Below, piece after piece: positions 1 to 9,032 of a stretch of DNA of 64,000 bases. The position numbers were made by a program, and so were the translations under genes. Location: contig NZ_FQXM01000002.1 of assembly GCF_900129965.1 (NCBI RefSeq), forward strand, positions 372,001 through 436,000. The letters run 5' to 3'. The notes beneath the pieces were generated by a model. The model had not been told where the DNA came from and made no database searches. It saw nothing but the letters and a program-made list of their open reading frames with translations. This DNA is from Clostridium grantii DSM 8605 (GTDB lineage Bacteria; Bacillota; Clostridia; Clostridiales; Clostridiaceae). The first letter of the stretch is position 1. Every line of letters begins with the position of its first letter.

Positions 1-1
1 G

Positions 2-466
2 GAAAGAGAAAAAAGAGACATTACCATATATAATATCGATATAATAAACATGGATTTACCATATATAATTTTTGATGTGCAGTGTTCAAAAGGTACATAT
101 ATAAGAAGTCTATGTTATGATATAGGTGAAAAATTAAATGTGGGAGGGTGCATGTGGAATCTAAGAAGGATTTCAAGTGGCCATTTTAATATTGAAGAAA
201 GTATAGAGCTTGATAAAATAACAAAAGAAAATTTTTCGGAATACACTTGTAGTATAGAAGAAATTTTATCGTTAGAGGGCTATGAGAAAGTAATTGTAAA
301 CGAAAAAATGAAAACTCTTCTAGCTAATGGAGTTAAAATAAAAAATGAATTTTTATTAAAGCAGTTTGAAGAGAATAAAAGATATATGATTTACTATAAT
401 GAAAATGAATTTTTAGGGTTAGCTATTCGTGAAAACGAAGAATTAAAGATGGAAATACAATTTTAA
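2..466 (+). CDS. truB: tRNA pseudouridine synthase B, 3' part (5' end outside window)
   Basis: Carboxy-terminal part of the enzyme that makes pseudouridine 55 in the T loop of tRNAs. The frame is open from base 2, so the ATG at 50 is internal and the catalytic aspartate region lies outside the window. The visible part carries the family block SKGTYIRSLCYDIG, followed by a PUA-like tail. It ends 13 bases before ribF, the usual truB-ribF order of Firmicutes. The identity rests on this block plus synteny. The truncation is caused by the window edge and is not a mutation. Confidence 0.93.
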   Translation, partial: EREKRDITIYNIDIINMDLPYIIFDVQCSKGTYIRSLCYDIGEKLNVGGCMWNLRRISSGHFNIEESIELDKITKENFSEYTCSIEEILSLEGYEKVIVNEKMKTLLANGVKIKNEFLLKQFEENKRYMIYYNENEFLGLAIRENEELKMEIQF

Positions 467-479
467 AGAGGTAAATATT

Positions 480-1415
480 ATGGTGATTTTGAATAATAAC
501 TTTGAAGAAAGAATAAAAGATAATACAGTAGTGGCACTTGGTAATTTTGATGGTATTCATCTAGGCCATATGGAATTAATTAAGAAAGCTATTGAGTTAT
601 CTAAAGAATTAAAAGTTAAGAGTATGGTGTATACCTTTGAAAATCATCCTTTAAGCGTGATAAATAAAGAAATGACGCCTAAGTTAATTTTATCTAATGA
701 ATCTAAAAATACAATTCTAGAATCATTGGGCATTGATATAGTAAACTATGCAGAATTTAATAATAAAATTATGAATTTACCACCAGAAGTATTTATAGAA
801 AAGTTGAAATACCATTTTAATATTAAAGGACTTGTGGTAGGATTCAATTTTAGATTTGGATATAAAAATTTGGGTGACGTAAATCTTTTAACTGATATAT
901 GTAAAAAAGAGGGTATAAAACTTAAAGTTGTTGACTCTATTTCTTTAGAAAACCAAGTGGTTAGCAGTTCTATAATTAGAAATTTGATAAGTGAAGGATT
1001 ATTAATTAAGGCAAATCAAATGTTGAATTATGTTTTTTTTCTTCCGGGAGTGGTAGTACATGGAAATCAAATAGGAAGAACTATAAATTTTCCTACTATT
1101 AATTTAGATTACCATAGAAACTTATTAATTCCAAAAGGTGGAGTGTATTTTACAGCAGTGAGGGTTAATAATAAAATTTATAAAGGAATTACAAATATAG
1201 GATATAACCCTACTGTACTTAATAAAAAATTTTCTATTGAAACTTTCATATTAAATTTTGATGAAGATGTGTATAATAAAAATGTGAAGATTTATTTTAT
1301 AGAAAGATTTAGAGATGAAATTAAATTTGATTCTTTGACTAAACTTGCACAGCAACTATCATTAGATAAAGATTATGTAGAAGAAAAAACAATAGAAAAT
1401 TACAATTTATTTTAA
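480..1415 (+). CDS. ribF: bifunctional riboflavin kinase / FAD synthetase
   Basis: Cytoplasmic enzyme of 311 residues that phosphorylates riboflavin to FMN and adenylylates FMN to FAD. The amino-terminal FAD synthetase domain (about residues 15-170) shows the nucleotidyltransferase motif GNFDGIHLGH at 21-30. The carboxy-terminal riboflavin kinase domain (about 180-305) shows GRTINFPTINL and NIGYNPTV. Length and domain order are normal for the family. The ATG at 480 follows an AAGAGG site and lies 13 bases after truB, so the two are probably cotranscribed. FAD supply is relevant to the flavoproteins further along, but no direct link is visible. Confidence 0.96.
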   Translation: MVILNNNFEERIKDNTVVALGNFDGIHLGHMELIKKAIELSKELKVKSMVYTFENHPLSVINKEMTPKLILSNESKNTILESLGIDIVNYAEFNNKIMNLPPEVFIEKLKYHFNIKGLVVGFNFRFGYKNLGDVNLLTDICKKEGIKLKVVDSISLENQVVSSSIIRNLISEGLLIKANQMLNYVFFLPGVVVHGNQIGRTINFPTINLDYHRNLLIPKGGVYFTAVRVNNKIYKGITNIGYNPTVLNKKFSIETFILNFDEDVYNKNVKIYFIERFRDEIKFDSLTKLAQQLSLDKDYVEEKTIENYNLF

Positions 1416-1443
1416 AAAATCGCATAATAATGGAAGAAAATAA

Positions 1444-1472
1444 TTTACAAACAACAAAAATTTTGATATAAT
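1444..1472 (+). promoter_or_regulatory. sigma-A type promoter for rpsO
   Basis: TTTACA (1444-1449) and a perfect TATAAT (1467-1472) are 17 bases apart. Transcription would start near 1479, leaving a leader of about 75 bases before rpsO. Confidence 0.75.
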
Positions 1473-1555
1473 GAATTTTGTGAGCCATATTCTATGATTT
1501 TCGAAGGCCAACGAATTTCTTGGAATATAGGTGATAATTAACGGAGGTGCAACAA
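1473..1555 (+). promoter_or_regulatory. possible structured rpsO leader (S15 autoregulation site)
   Basis: The leader can fold so that CCATATTC (from 1484) pairs with GAATAT-GG near 1523-1531, enclosing a GCCAA/TTGG and TTCG/CGAA core. Ribosomal protein S15 is known to repress its own mRNA through leader structures in several bacteria. I cannot assign this leader to a known S15-binding class by eye, so the regulatory role is inferred from position. Confidence 0.35.
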
Positions 1556-1819
1556 ATGGATAAAATTTTAAAAGATTCAATAATTAAAGAGTATGCTACA
1601 CACGAAGGTGATACTGGTTCTGCAGAGGTTCAAGTTGCTTTATTGACAACTAGAATTAACGAACTAAACGAACATTTAAAAATGCACAAAAAAGATCATC
1701 ACTCAAGAAGAGGTCTTTTAATGATGGTTGGTAAAAGAAGAGGTTTATTAAACTACGTTAAAGAAAAAGATATTGAGAGATACCGTACTTTAATTAAAAA
1801 ATTAGGATTAAGAAAATAA
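1556..1819 (+). CDS. rpsO: 30S ribosomal protein S15
   Basis: Primary-binding small-subunit protein of 87 residues that organises the 16S rRNA central domain. The whole sequence is typical, including the blocks HEGDTGSAEVQVALLT and HKKDHHSRRGLL and the end YRTLIKKLGLRK. I chose the ATG at 1556 because GGAGG at 1543-1547 sits at correct spacing. A GTG at 1547 in the same frame lies inside that ribosome binding site and cannot be the start. The gene has its own promoter and is followed by a terminator before pnp, the common rpsO-pnp arrangement. Confidence 0.98.
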   Translation: MDKILKDSIIKEYATHEGDTGSAEVQVALLTTRINELNEHLKMHKKDHHSRRGLLMMVGKRRGLLNYVKEKDIERYRTLIKKLGLRK

Positions 1820-1825
1820 TCTCTA

Positions 1826-1851
1826 GGAGCGGCTAACCCCGCTCCGTTTTT
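1826..1851 (+). terminator. Rho-independent terminator between rpsO and pnp
   Basis: Perfect 7-bp stem GGAGCGG/CCGCTCC (1826-1832 and 1839-1845) with a six-base loop, followed by a T run. It should separate abundant rpsO mRNA from pnp, perhaps with partial read-through. Confidence 0.85.
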
Positions 1852-1923
1852 ACAATTAAAGTAATTAAAAAAAAGATATTTAGGCAATATTAAATATGTA
1901 TATATTTTGAAAGGAGGAACAAT

Positions 1924-4044
1924 ATGAATAATATTTTTGAAATTGAAATTGCAGGAAGAAAACTTCAAGGCGAATTTGGAAAATTAGGTATGCTTTCTGA
2001 TTGTGCTTTGTTAATTAAATATGGCGAAACAGAAATCATGGTAAATGCTAATGCATCTGAATCTCCAAGAGATGGAATAGATTTCTTTCCTTTAAGCATT
2101 GAGTACCAAGAAAGATTGTATGCAGTAGGTAAGATTCCGGGAGGATTTATAAAAAGAGAAGGTAGACCTTCTGATAAATCGATTCTTAATGCTAGAGCTA
2201 TTGATAGACCATTAAGACCACTTTTCCCAGATAACTATTATAATGATGTTCAAATTGTTTGTACAGTTTTATCTGTAGAACATGATAATTTACCAAATAT
2301 TTTAGCAATGAATGGAGCTTCTTTAGCATTATGTTTATCAAGTATTCCATTTACAACACCAGTAGGAACTGTAGCAGTAGGATACATAAACGGAGAATTT
2401 GTTACAAATCCAACATCTAAACAAAGAGAAGAAAGTATTCTTGATTTAACTGTTTGTGCTACAAAAGAAAGAGTTATTATGATTGAAGCTGGTGGTAATG
2501 AAATACAAGAAGATGTAATGTATGAAGCCATCGAATATGCTTTTGAAGAAGCTAAAAGACTTGCTTTATGGCAAGAAGAAATGATGAATCAATATGGAAA
2601 ACCTAAACAAGAGGTGATCCCACCGCAAATTGATGAAGAAGCTATAAAAGCTGTAGAAGAGTTTGCAAAAGAAGATATAGTTTCTGCTATGCATATTACA
2701 GATAAAGACAAAAGAAAAGTTGTTTTAGATGAAATAAAAGGAAAAATAGCAGATGAATTATTTGATAAATATCCTAATAGCATAAAAGATATAAATGAAA
2801 AAGTTTATAAACTTCAGAAAAAAGCTGTTAGAACTATGATATTAAAAGAAAAACTAAGACCAGACGGAAGAGGATTTGATGAAGTTAGACCTTTAGCATC
2901 TGAGGTATCATTATTATCTAGAACCCATGGTAGTGGATTATTCACAAGAGGATTAACTCAAGTTATGAGTGTAGCAACTCTTGGATCTATGAGTGAAACA
3001 CAAACAATAGATGGTATAGATGAACAAACTTCAAAAAGATATATGCACCATTATAATTTCCCTTCTTACAGTGTTGGTGAAACTAGACCAATGAGAGGAC
3101 CAAATAGAAGAGAAATAGGACACGGAGCTTTAGCAGAAAAAGCTATAGAGCCATTAATACCAAGTGAAGATGAATTCCCTTATGCTATAAGAGTTGTTTC
3201 AGAAGTTTTAAGTTCAAATGGATCTACATCTCAAGCAAGTGTATGTGCTAGTTCATTAGCTTTATTTGATGCAGGAGTACCTTTGAAGAGACCAGCAGCT
3301 GGTATTGCTATGGGACTTGTAACAAGTGATGATCTTTCAGAAGAAGAAGTTTTAACAGATATTCAAGGGTTAGAAGATTTCTTTGGAGATATGGACTTTA
3401 AAGTTGCAGGTACAGAGAAAGGCATTACAGCTATTCAAATAGATACTAAAATAGCAGGTATATCTTTTGATTGTATAAAAAAATCAATTGAAAGAGCAAA
3501 AGTTGCTAGAATGAAAATATTAAGTGTTATGAATGAATGTATTCCAACTCATAGAGAAGAACTTTCACCATATGCACCTAAAGTGCTTACTATTTCTATA
3601 AACCCAGAAAAAATTAAAGATGTTATAGGTGCTGGCGGAAAGATAATAAACAAAATTATCGATGAAACTGGTGTTAAAATTGATATCCAAGAAGATGGAA
3701 CAATTTTTGTAACTGCTGATGATTATGAAGGTGGAAGAAGAGCTATTGAATTAATTGAAGGTTATGCTAAAGAAGTTAAAGTTGGAGAAATTTACTTAGG
3801 AAAAGTAGTGAAAATTGCTGCCTTTGGTTGCTTTGTTCAGATTTTACCTGGTAAAGAAGGTCTTGTTCATATATCTAAATTAGACAAGAAAAGAGTAGCT
3901 AAGGTAGAAGATGTTGTATCAGTAGGAGATGAAATTTTAGTTAAAGTAACTGAAATAGACAATACAGGTAGAATAAATCTTTCTAGAAAAGATGCTATCC
4001 AAGAAACAGAAACAGAAACTGAAAATGAAAGTGAAAACTCTTAG
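1924..4044 (+). CDS. pnp: polyribonucleotide nucleotidyltransferase (PNPase)
   Basis: Phosphorolytic 3'-5' exoribonuclease of the RNA decay machinery, 706 residues, the usual length. Domains in order: first RNase PH-like domain (about 10-145), helical linker, second RNase PH-like domain (about 315-545, with SRTHGSGLFTRGLTQ and SSNGSTSQASVCAS), KH domain (about 553-612, with VIGAGGKIINKI), and S1 domain (about 620-690, ending with NTGRINLSRKDA). A strong AAAGGAGG precedes the ATG. The tail is Glu/Thr-rich. RNase Y, its usual partner in Firmicutes, is encoded about 8 kb downstream. Confidence 0.98.
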   Translation: MNNIFEIEIAGRKLQGEFGKLGMLSDCALLIKYGETEIMVNANASESPRDGIDFFPLSIEYQERLYAVGKIPGGFIKREGRPSDKSILNARAIDRPLRPLFPDNYYNDVQIVCTVLSVEHDNLPNILAMNGASLALCLSSIPFTTPVGTVAVGYINGEFVTNPTSKQREESILDLTVCATKERVIMIEAGGNEIQEDVMYEAIEYAFEEAKRLALWQEEMMNQYGKPKQEVIPPQIDEEAIKAVEEFAKEDIVSAMHITDKDKRKVVLDEIKGKIADELFDKYPNSIKDINEKVYKLQKKAVRTMILKEKLRPDGRGFDEVRPLASEVSLLSRTHGSGLFTRGLTQVMSVATLGSMSETQTIDGIDEQTSKRYMHHYNFPSYSVGETRPMRGPNRREIGHGALAEKAIEPLIPSEDEFPYAIRVVSEVLSSNGSTSQASVCASSLALFDAGVPLKRPAAGIAMGLVTSDDLSEEEVLTDIQGLEDFFGDMDFKVAGTEKGITAIQIDTKIAGISFDCIKKSIERAKVARMKILSVMNECIPTHREELSPYAPKVLTISINPEKIKDVIGAGGKIINKIIDETGVKIDIQEDGTIFVTADDYEGGRRAIELIEGYAKEVKVGEIYLGKVVKIAAFGCFVQILPGKEGLVHISKLDKKRVAKVEDVVSVGDEILVKVTEIDNTGRINLSRKDAIQETETETENESENS

Positions 4045-4070
4045 AAGGGCAGAAATGCCTTTTTATTTTT
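4045..4070 (+). terminator. Rho-independent terminator after pnp
   Basis: Stem AAGGGCA/TGCCTTT with a GAAA tetraloop, directly after the pnp stop codon and followed by TTTTATTTTT. Confidence 0.8.
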
Positions 4071-4166
4071 CGGAAAAATAATAAATCAAGTAACTCCTTT
4101 TGTAATAATATTTTCTTTTGTTTCATAATATTTAAGAGAAGTCTTATAATATTGGAGGAAAAAAAG

Positions 4167-4442
4167 ATGGAAGAAAATATAAGATATTACAGTGAGATGG
4201 AGAGGTTTGAAATAATAAATATTAATGATGGTGAAAAATATAATTATCTTTTAAATAATGATATAATAGTGGATGATGATGGCTACATGAGGCTTCTTAT
4301 CATCCATAACAATTTTTCCAAGTTCAAATTTTTTAAAGGAAATAATTTTCAGGAAGTTCCTTGGGATAATGTTAGAAAAATTGGAGCTAGTACAATAATT
4401 GTAGATATTGAAGAAACAGAGATAAGAAGAATAACACCATAG
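4167..4442 (+). CDS. YlmC/YmxH family small protein
   Basis: Protein of 91 residues resembling the YlmC/YmxH family (PRC-barrel-like, sporulation-associated, biochemical role unknown). It is acidic and predicted soluble, with the pattern MERFEIININDGEKYNYL near the start and VDIEETEIRRITP at the end. In Bacillus ymxH lies in the same place, close to pnp and dapG, which supports the call. I chose the ATG at 4167 because GGAGG at 4154-4158 precedes it; an upstream in-frame TTG overlaps that site. The spoVFA, spoVFB and asd genes that separate ymxH from dapG in Bacillus are absent here. Confidence 0.72.
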   Translation: MEENIRYYSEMERFEIININDGEKYNYLLNNDIIVDDDGYMRLLIIHNNFSKFKFFKGNNFQEVPWDNVRKIGASTIIVDIEETEIRRITP

Positions 4443-4488
4443 ATAAATATAACATATAATAACTTATAAACTAATTTGGAGGATAATT

Positions 4489-5697
4489 ATGAAAATTATC
4501 GTGCAAAAATTTGGTGGCACATCTGTTAGTGATTATAGCACAAGGCAATGTGTTACAGATAAAGTAAAGAAAGCTATCGAAGAAGGATATACCCCTATAG
4601 TGGTGGTTTCTGCAATGGGGAGAAAAGGTAACCCTTATGCTACAGACACTTTACTTTCCTTAGTTTCTAATGAGTTTAAGGAAAACAACTTAAGAGCAAC
4701 TGATTTGTTGATGAGCTGTGGGGAAATTATTAGTACTGTGGTTATGAGTGAGCAATTAAGTGAAAATGGAATAAATGCTATGCCGTTAACAGGGGGACAG
4801 GCAGGAATTAAAACTGACCATAATTTTTCAAATGCATCAGTCTTAAATGTAGAAACTAAAAATTTAAAAGCACTCTTGGAAAATGATATTATTCCTGTTA
4901 TAGCAGGATTTCAAGGTATAACGGAAGATGGTGCGGTTACAACTATTGGTAGAGGGGGAAGTGATGTTACTGCTTCTTTGCTTGGAGTAGCTATGAAAGC
5001 TGAAAGTGTAGAAATATATACTGATGTAGATGGGATAATGACTGCAGACCCGAGAATAGTTAATTCAGCTTCGTTGATAGAAAATATTAGTTACAATGAG
5101 GTTTTTCAATTAGCAGATCAAGGAGCGAAGGTTATTCATCCTAGAGCAGTAGAGATTGCTATGAGGGGAAATATACCTCTCATAATCAAAAATACAAATA
5201 ATAATTGCTGCGGAACTGTAATAAATAGCTTTGGTGATGTGGCTAGTGGAAATGTAATTACTGGAATAACACATATGGATAAAAGAACTCAAGTAAGAGT
5301 TAAATTAAATGAAAACAGTGACAATGAAAATTATGATAATTTATTGCCTTACTTGGCTGATAATAGTATCAGTATTGACTTAATAAACATGTTTCCTAAT
5401 GAATTAATTTTCACCATTGATTTTAAGGATATTGATAAATTTATAAATATAATGGAGAATTTAGGATTATTATTCAGTTTAATAGAAAATTGTAGTAAAA
5501 TAGCTATAATTGGATCTAGAATGAGGGGTATTCCAGGTGTAATGGCAAGAATACTTAAAGCACTTATAAAAAACAATATAGAGGTACTTCAAACAGCAGA
5601 TTCACATACTACCATTTGGTGCTTGGTATCTGAAGAAAACACAGAAAAAGCCATAAATGCGCTGCATAATGAATTTTCATTATCAAAGTGTAATTAA
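4489..5697 (+). CDS. dapG: aspartokinase (DapG/LysC type)
   Basis: Phosphorylates aspartate, the first step toward lysine, diaminopimelate, methionine and threonine. The protein has 402 residues. The kinase domain (about 1-245) starts with KIIVQKFGGTS and contains TTIGRGGSDVTA and TDVDGIMTADPR. Tandem ACT regulatory domains follow (about 265-400). The start has a good TTGGAGG site. In Bacillus the dapG isozyme is sporulation-linked and feeds diaminopimelate and dipicolinate; position after a ymxH homologue supports that assignment, but the exact isozyme is inferred. Confidence 0.9.
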   Translation: MKIIVQKFGGTSVSDYSTRQCVTDKVKKAIEEGYTPIVVVSAMGRKGNPYATDTLLSLVSNEFKENNLRATDLLMSCGEIISTVVMSEQLSENGINAMPLTGGQAGIKTDHNFSNASVLNVETKNLKALLENDIIPVIAGFQGITEDGAVTTIGRGGSDVTASLLGVAMKAESVEIYTDVDGIMTADPRIVNSASLIENISYNEVFQLADQGAKVIHPRAVEIAMRGNIPLIIKNTNNNCCGTVINSFGDVASGNVITGITHMDKRTQVRVKLNENSDNENYDNLLPYLADNSISIDLINMFPNELIFTIDFKDIDKFINIMENLGLLFSLIENCSKIAIIGSRMRGIPGVMARILKALIKNNIEVLQTADSHTTIWCLVSEENTEKAINALHNEFSLSKCN

Positions 5698-5707
5698 GTG
5701 AATAACT

Positions 5708-5750
5708 AAACCTTCCTTAGATAACAATATAGAAGTAAGGGAGGTTTTTT
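5708..5750 (+). terminator. terminator-like hairpin that includes the tepA ribosome binding site
   Basis: A 12-bp stem (5708-5719 with 5736-5747, one G-T pair) and a 16-base loop, followed by a T run. The 3' arm contains the AAGGGAGGT ribosome binding site of the next gene, so the hairpin could terminate dapG transcripts and also block tepA translation on read-through RNA. Confidence 0.75.
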
Positions 5751-5753
5751 ATA

Positions 5754-6482
5754 ATGTCAGAAAATAATGAAGAAATAAATGAAGAAAGAATTAAAGATAC
5801 CCAAAATAAAAATATAAAAGATTTTGGAGTGTCGGATATAGCAAAGGGAGACTGCGATTTTCAAGTGCTTCCAATAATAGGTCAGATAGAAGGGCATACA
5901 GTGCTACCACCACAATCTAAAACTACAAAATATGAACATGTTATTCCTCAACTGGTGGATATTGAGACAGATGAAAATGTGAAGGGTGTTCTGATTATTT
6001 TAAACACGGTAGGAGGAGATGTGGAAGCAGGTCTTGCTATATCAGAAATGATAAGAAGTTTAAGCAAGCCTACAGTATCTTTAGTGATTGGAGGAGGCCA
6101 TTCCATTGGAGTTCCTTTAGCAACTTGTGCAGATTTTTCATTTATATCACCCTCTGCCACAATGATTATTCATCCTATAAGAATGAATGGACTTGTTCTA
6201 GGAGTTCAACAAACCTTTGATTATTTTTCAAAAATGCAAGATAGAATCACAGATTTTATAGTCAGAACATCTAAGATAGATGAGAAGACTTTAACAAGGC
6301 TTATGATGCAATCAGATGAATTGTTAAATGATACAGGTACCATATTAATAGGAAAGCAAGCAGTAGAATATAATCTCATTGATAAAGTGGGAGGTATAAG
6401 TGATGCCATTGCAAAATTGAATTCAATGATTAAGGAAAAAGAGAACAATTTAGAAAAAGAGAACAAATTAGAAAAAGAATAG
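5754..6482 (+). CDS. tepA: ClpP-family serine protease, TepA-like (translocation-enhancing)
   Basis: Protein of 242 residues in the ClpP/crotonase fold, resembling Bacillus TepA (YmfB), which degrades signal peptides and supports protein export. Nucleophile serine at 117 in GGGHSIG and histidine at 140 in IIHPIRMNG are visible, with the substrate-groove motif LNTVGGDVEAGLAI at about 84-97. The first 35 residues are charged and probably disordered, and the tail is a short Lys/Glu repeat. Its place just before ftsK/spoIIIE matches Bacillus. The ATG is fixed by an AAGGGAGG site that lies inside a terminator hairpin. Confidence 0.85.
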   Translation: MSENNEEINEERIKDTQNKNIKDFGVSDIAKGDCDFQVLPIIGQIEGHTVLPPQSKTTKYEHVIPQLVDIETDENVKGVLIILNTVGGDVEAGLAISEMIRSLSKPTVSLVIGGGHSIGVPLATCADFSFISPSATMIIHPIRMNGLVLGVQQTFDYFSKMQDRITDFIVRTSKIDEKTLTRLMMQSDELLNDTGTILIGKQAVEYNLIDKVGGISDAIAKLNSMIKEKENNLEKENKLEKE

Positions 6483-6494
6483 TAAAAAATACGA

Positions 6495-6519
6495 AAAACT
6501 AAAGGTAACTTTAGTTTTT
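6495..6519 (+). terminator. Rho-independent terminator after tepA
   Basis: Perfect 10-bp stem AAAACTAAAG/CTTTAGTTTT with loop GTAA, ending in a T run. Confidence 0.85.
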
Positions 6520-6588
6520 AAGTTTTTTAAAGAATATTTTAGAAGGAAAAAAACACTAAGTGTAGAATTCAAGTAGTGAGGTGATTTT

Positions 6589-8955
6589 ATGACAAAAAGA
6601 ATGAACAAAAAAACTAAAGACAATAGAAATATAAAAAGTAAAAAAATAAATAGTGATATAAAAGGGATTATTTATAGCACAGTTGGAGTACTAATGTTGA
6701 TGAGTATTTTTTTCTCTACTTCATCAGGTATATTAGGAAAAACCTCTTATAAACTTTTGTTTACGGTATTTGGAATAGGTGCTTATATATTCCCAGTTAT
6801 ATTAATTCTAGTGGGGATATCAATAATATTTTCAAAAGGTAAACTTAAGTATAATACTAGATTTTTCGGGATTTTATTATTTATTATAAATACTTTATTA
6901 TTTATTCAAATGGTTACACTTTTAGATTTTTATTATGAAAAAGATATATTAATTGGAATTAATAATATTTATAATTCATCTTCTGTGTTACATGGAGGAG
7001 TATTAGGATTTTTAATTGACGTGCCATTATACAGCTTATTTGGGAAAGCAGGTTCTTATATAATTTTCACTTCGTTCTACATAATATCTTTGATTCTTAT
7101 TTTTGAAATTTCTCTTCATAAACTATTTGTATCTATATATGATAATATGAAGGATAAAAGAAAAGAAACTAGTGAAAAAAGACCTAATAAAGAAGTTAAA
7201 GAAGTTAAAGAAGAAATTTTTGGGTTAAATAAGAATGAGAAAGAAAAGTTTATAGGAGATTTAAATAAAAAGATAAAGATATTAGATTTTATGAAAAAGA
7301 ATAATATGGAAGAAGTTGCTGTAGAGAATAATAATGAAAGCGATATAAAATTTGATGAAGTGAAATATAATAACGAAGAAATAAAAGAAGAAATAAAAGA
7401 AGGAATTAAAGAAGAAAGTATAATATTTAATATAGATGATGGAATGGATGTAAAAAGTAAGAAAAAAGAAAAAGTTGATGAAAAATCAAAAGAAGAAGTA
7501 TTTATTGAAATAAAGGAAAATAATTTATATCAAGAAACAGAGTATAGATACCCACCTTTAGATTTACTTAAATTTAATCCATTTTCTAAATCAAATAAAG
7601 GGGATAAAAAAGATTTATTGAAAAGTGCAAAGAAACTTGAAGAAACTTTAGAAAGTTTTGGAGTGGTGGCAAAGGTAATTCAAGTAATAAAAGGCCCTAC
7701 AGTAACACGTTATGAGCTTCAACCTAACTCTGGAGTAAAGGTAAGCAAGATTGTTAACTTGTCTGATGATATATCTCTTTCATTAGCTGCTATTTCTGTG
7801 AGGATAGAAGCACCCATTCCGGGTAAGAGTGCAGTAGGTATAGAAATTCCTAATGATAACACATATCCTGTATATTTAAGAGAGGTAATTGATAGTGAAG
7901 AATTTAAAAACTCTCCTTTAAATGTAACTTTTGCTTTGGGAAAAGATATAGGAGGAAATTGTATTGTATCTGATTTAAATAAAATGCCTCATATGCTTAT
8001 AGCTGGGGCAACAGGCTCAGGCAAAAGTGTGTGCATAAACACATTGTTGATAAGTTTATTATACAAATATTCTCCAGAAGATGTAAAATTACTTTTAATA
8101 GACCCTAAAATGGTGGAACTAAATGTGTATAATGGAATTCCTCATTTATTGATTCCAGTGGTAACACAACCTAAGAAGGCAGCAGGTGCTCTTCATTGGG
8201 CTGTTACTGAAATGACAAGAAGATATCAATTATTTGCAGATAGTAATACAAGAAACATAGAAGGATATAATGAATTATTTATTAAAGGCAAGGTTGAGGA
8301 CAAACTACCTTGGATTATAATAGTTATTGATGAGTTAGCAGATTTAATGATGGTTTGTGCTGGTGAGGTAGAAGAATACATTGGAAGACTTGCTCAGATG
8401 GCAAGAGCAGCTGGAATGCATTTAGTTATAGCCACCCAAAGGCCTTCGGTAGATGTAATAACAGGGGTTATAAAAGCTAATATACCTTCAAGAATTTCAT
8501 TTTCTGTATCAAGCCAAATAGATTCCAGAACAATCTTGGATTCTTCAGGAGCAGAAAAACTTTTAGGTAAGGGAGATATGTTGTTTTTGCCGGTAGGAGC
8601 ATCGAAACCTTTAAGAATTCAAGGAGCATTTATATCAGACGAGGAAGTAGAAAAAATCGTTGATTATATAAAAATTAAAGAGGAAGCTCCTAAATATGAA
8701 GAAAAAATTATGGAAGAAATAAATAAAAAAGCGGAAGGAAATAGCGACGAAGAAGATGAATTAATTGAAGAAGCAATTGATGCAGTATTAGAAGCAGGAC
8801 AAGCATCAGCTTCTTTTCTTCAAAGAAAGTTTAGAATTGGGTATAATAGGGCAGCAAGATTGATAGATCAAATGGAGGATAGGGGAGTTATTTCAGGTAG
8901 AAATGGAAGTAAACCTAGACAAATTTTGATTGATGAAAAAGAAATGGATAATTAA
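6589..8955 (+). CDS. ftsK: DNA translocase FtsK/SpoIIIE
   Basis: Membrane-anchored ATP-driven motor that pumps chromosome DNA through the division or sporulation septum. It has 788 residues. Four hydrophobic segments fill about residues 20-185. A charged Lys/Glu-rich linker (about 190-330) contains imperfect EEIKEEIKE repeats. The motor domain follows, with Walker A GATGSGKS at 473-480, Walker B region IIVIDELADLMM and ATQRPSVDVITGVIKANIPSR. The winged-helix gamma domain that reads orientation motifs is at about 715-785. The ATG at 6589 follows GTGAGGTGA. Whether it is the vegetative or sporulation paralogue cannot be told; synteny favours SpoIIIE. Confidence 0.96.
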   Translation: MTKRMNKKTKDNRNIKSKKINSDIKGIIYSTVGVLMLMSIFFSTSSGILGKTSYKLLFTVFGIGAYIFPVILILVGISIIFSKGKLKYNTRFFGILLFIINTLLFIQMVTLLDFYYEKDILIGINNIYNSSSVLHGGVLGFLIDVPLYSLFGKAGSYIIFTSFYIISLILIFEISLHKLFVSIYDNMKDKRKETSEKRPNKEVKEVKEEIFGLNKNEKEKFIGDLNKKIKILDFMKKNNMEEVAVENNNESDIKFDEVKYNNEEIKEEIKEGIKEESIIFNIDDGMDVKSKKKEKVDEKSKEEVFIEIKENNLYQETEYRYPPLDLLKFNPFSKSNKGDKKDLLKSAKKLEETLESFGVVAKVIQVIKGPTVTRYELQPNSGVKVSKIVNLSDDISLSLAAISVRIEAPIPGKSAVGIEIPNDNTYPVYLREVIDSEEFKNSPLNVTFALGKDIGGNCIVSDLNKMPHMLIAGATGSGKSVCINTLLISLLYKYSPEDVKLLLIDPKMVELNVYNGIPHLLIPVVTQPKKAAGALHWAVTEMTRRYQLFADSNTRNIEGYNELFIKGKVEDKLPWIIIVIDELADLMMVCAGEVEEYIGRLAQMARAAGMHLVIATQRPSVDVITGVIKANIPSRISFSVSSQIDSRTILDSSGAEKLLGKGDMLFLPVGASKPLRIQGAFISDEEVEKIVDYIKIKEEAPKYEEKIMEEINKKAEGNSDEEDELIEEAIDAVLEAGQASASFLQRKFRIGYNRAARLIDQMEDRGVISGRNGSKPRQILIDEKEMDN

Positions 8956-8960
8956 ATTTA

Positions 8961-8989
8961 TTGTTTATTAATGCATTTTGTATTAAAAT
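8961..8989 (+). promoter_or_regulatory. possible promoter for rimO-pgsA
   Basis: TTGTTT (8961-8966) and TAAAAT (8984-8989) are 17 bases apart and 44 bases before the rimO start codon. Confidence 0.5.
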
Positions 8990-9032
8990 GTTATGTGAAC
9001 TAAGATTTTGATGATTTTAAGGAGGAAATATT

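Noticed and set aside
4145..4150. TATAAT just before the YmxH-like gene
   Set aside because: Transcription from it would start inside the ribosome binding site, and no -35 box is well placed.
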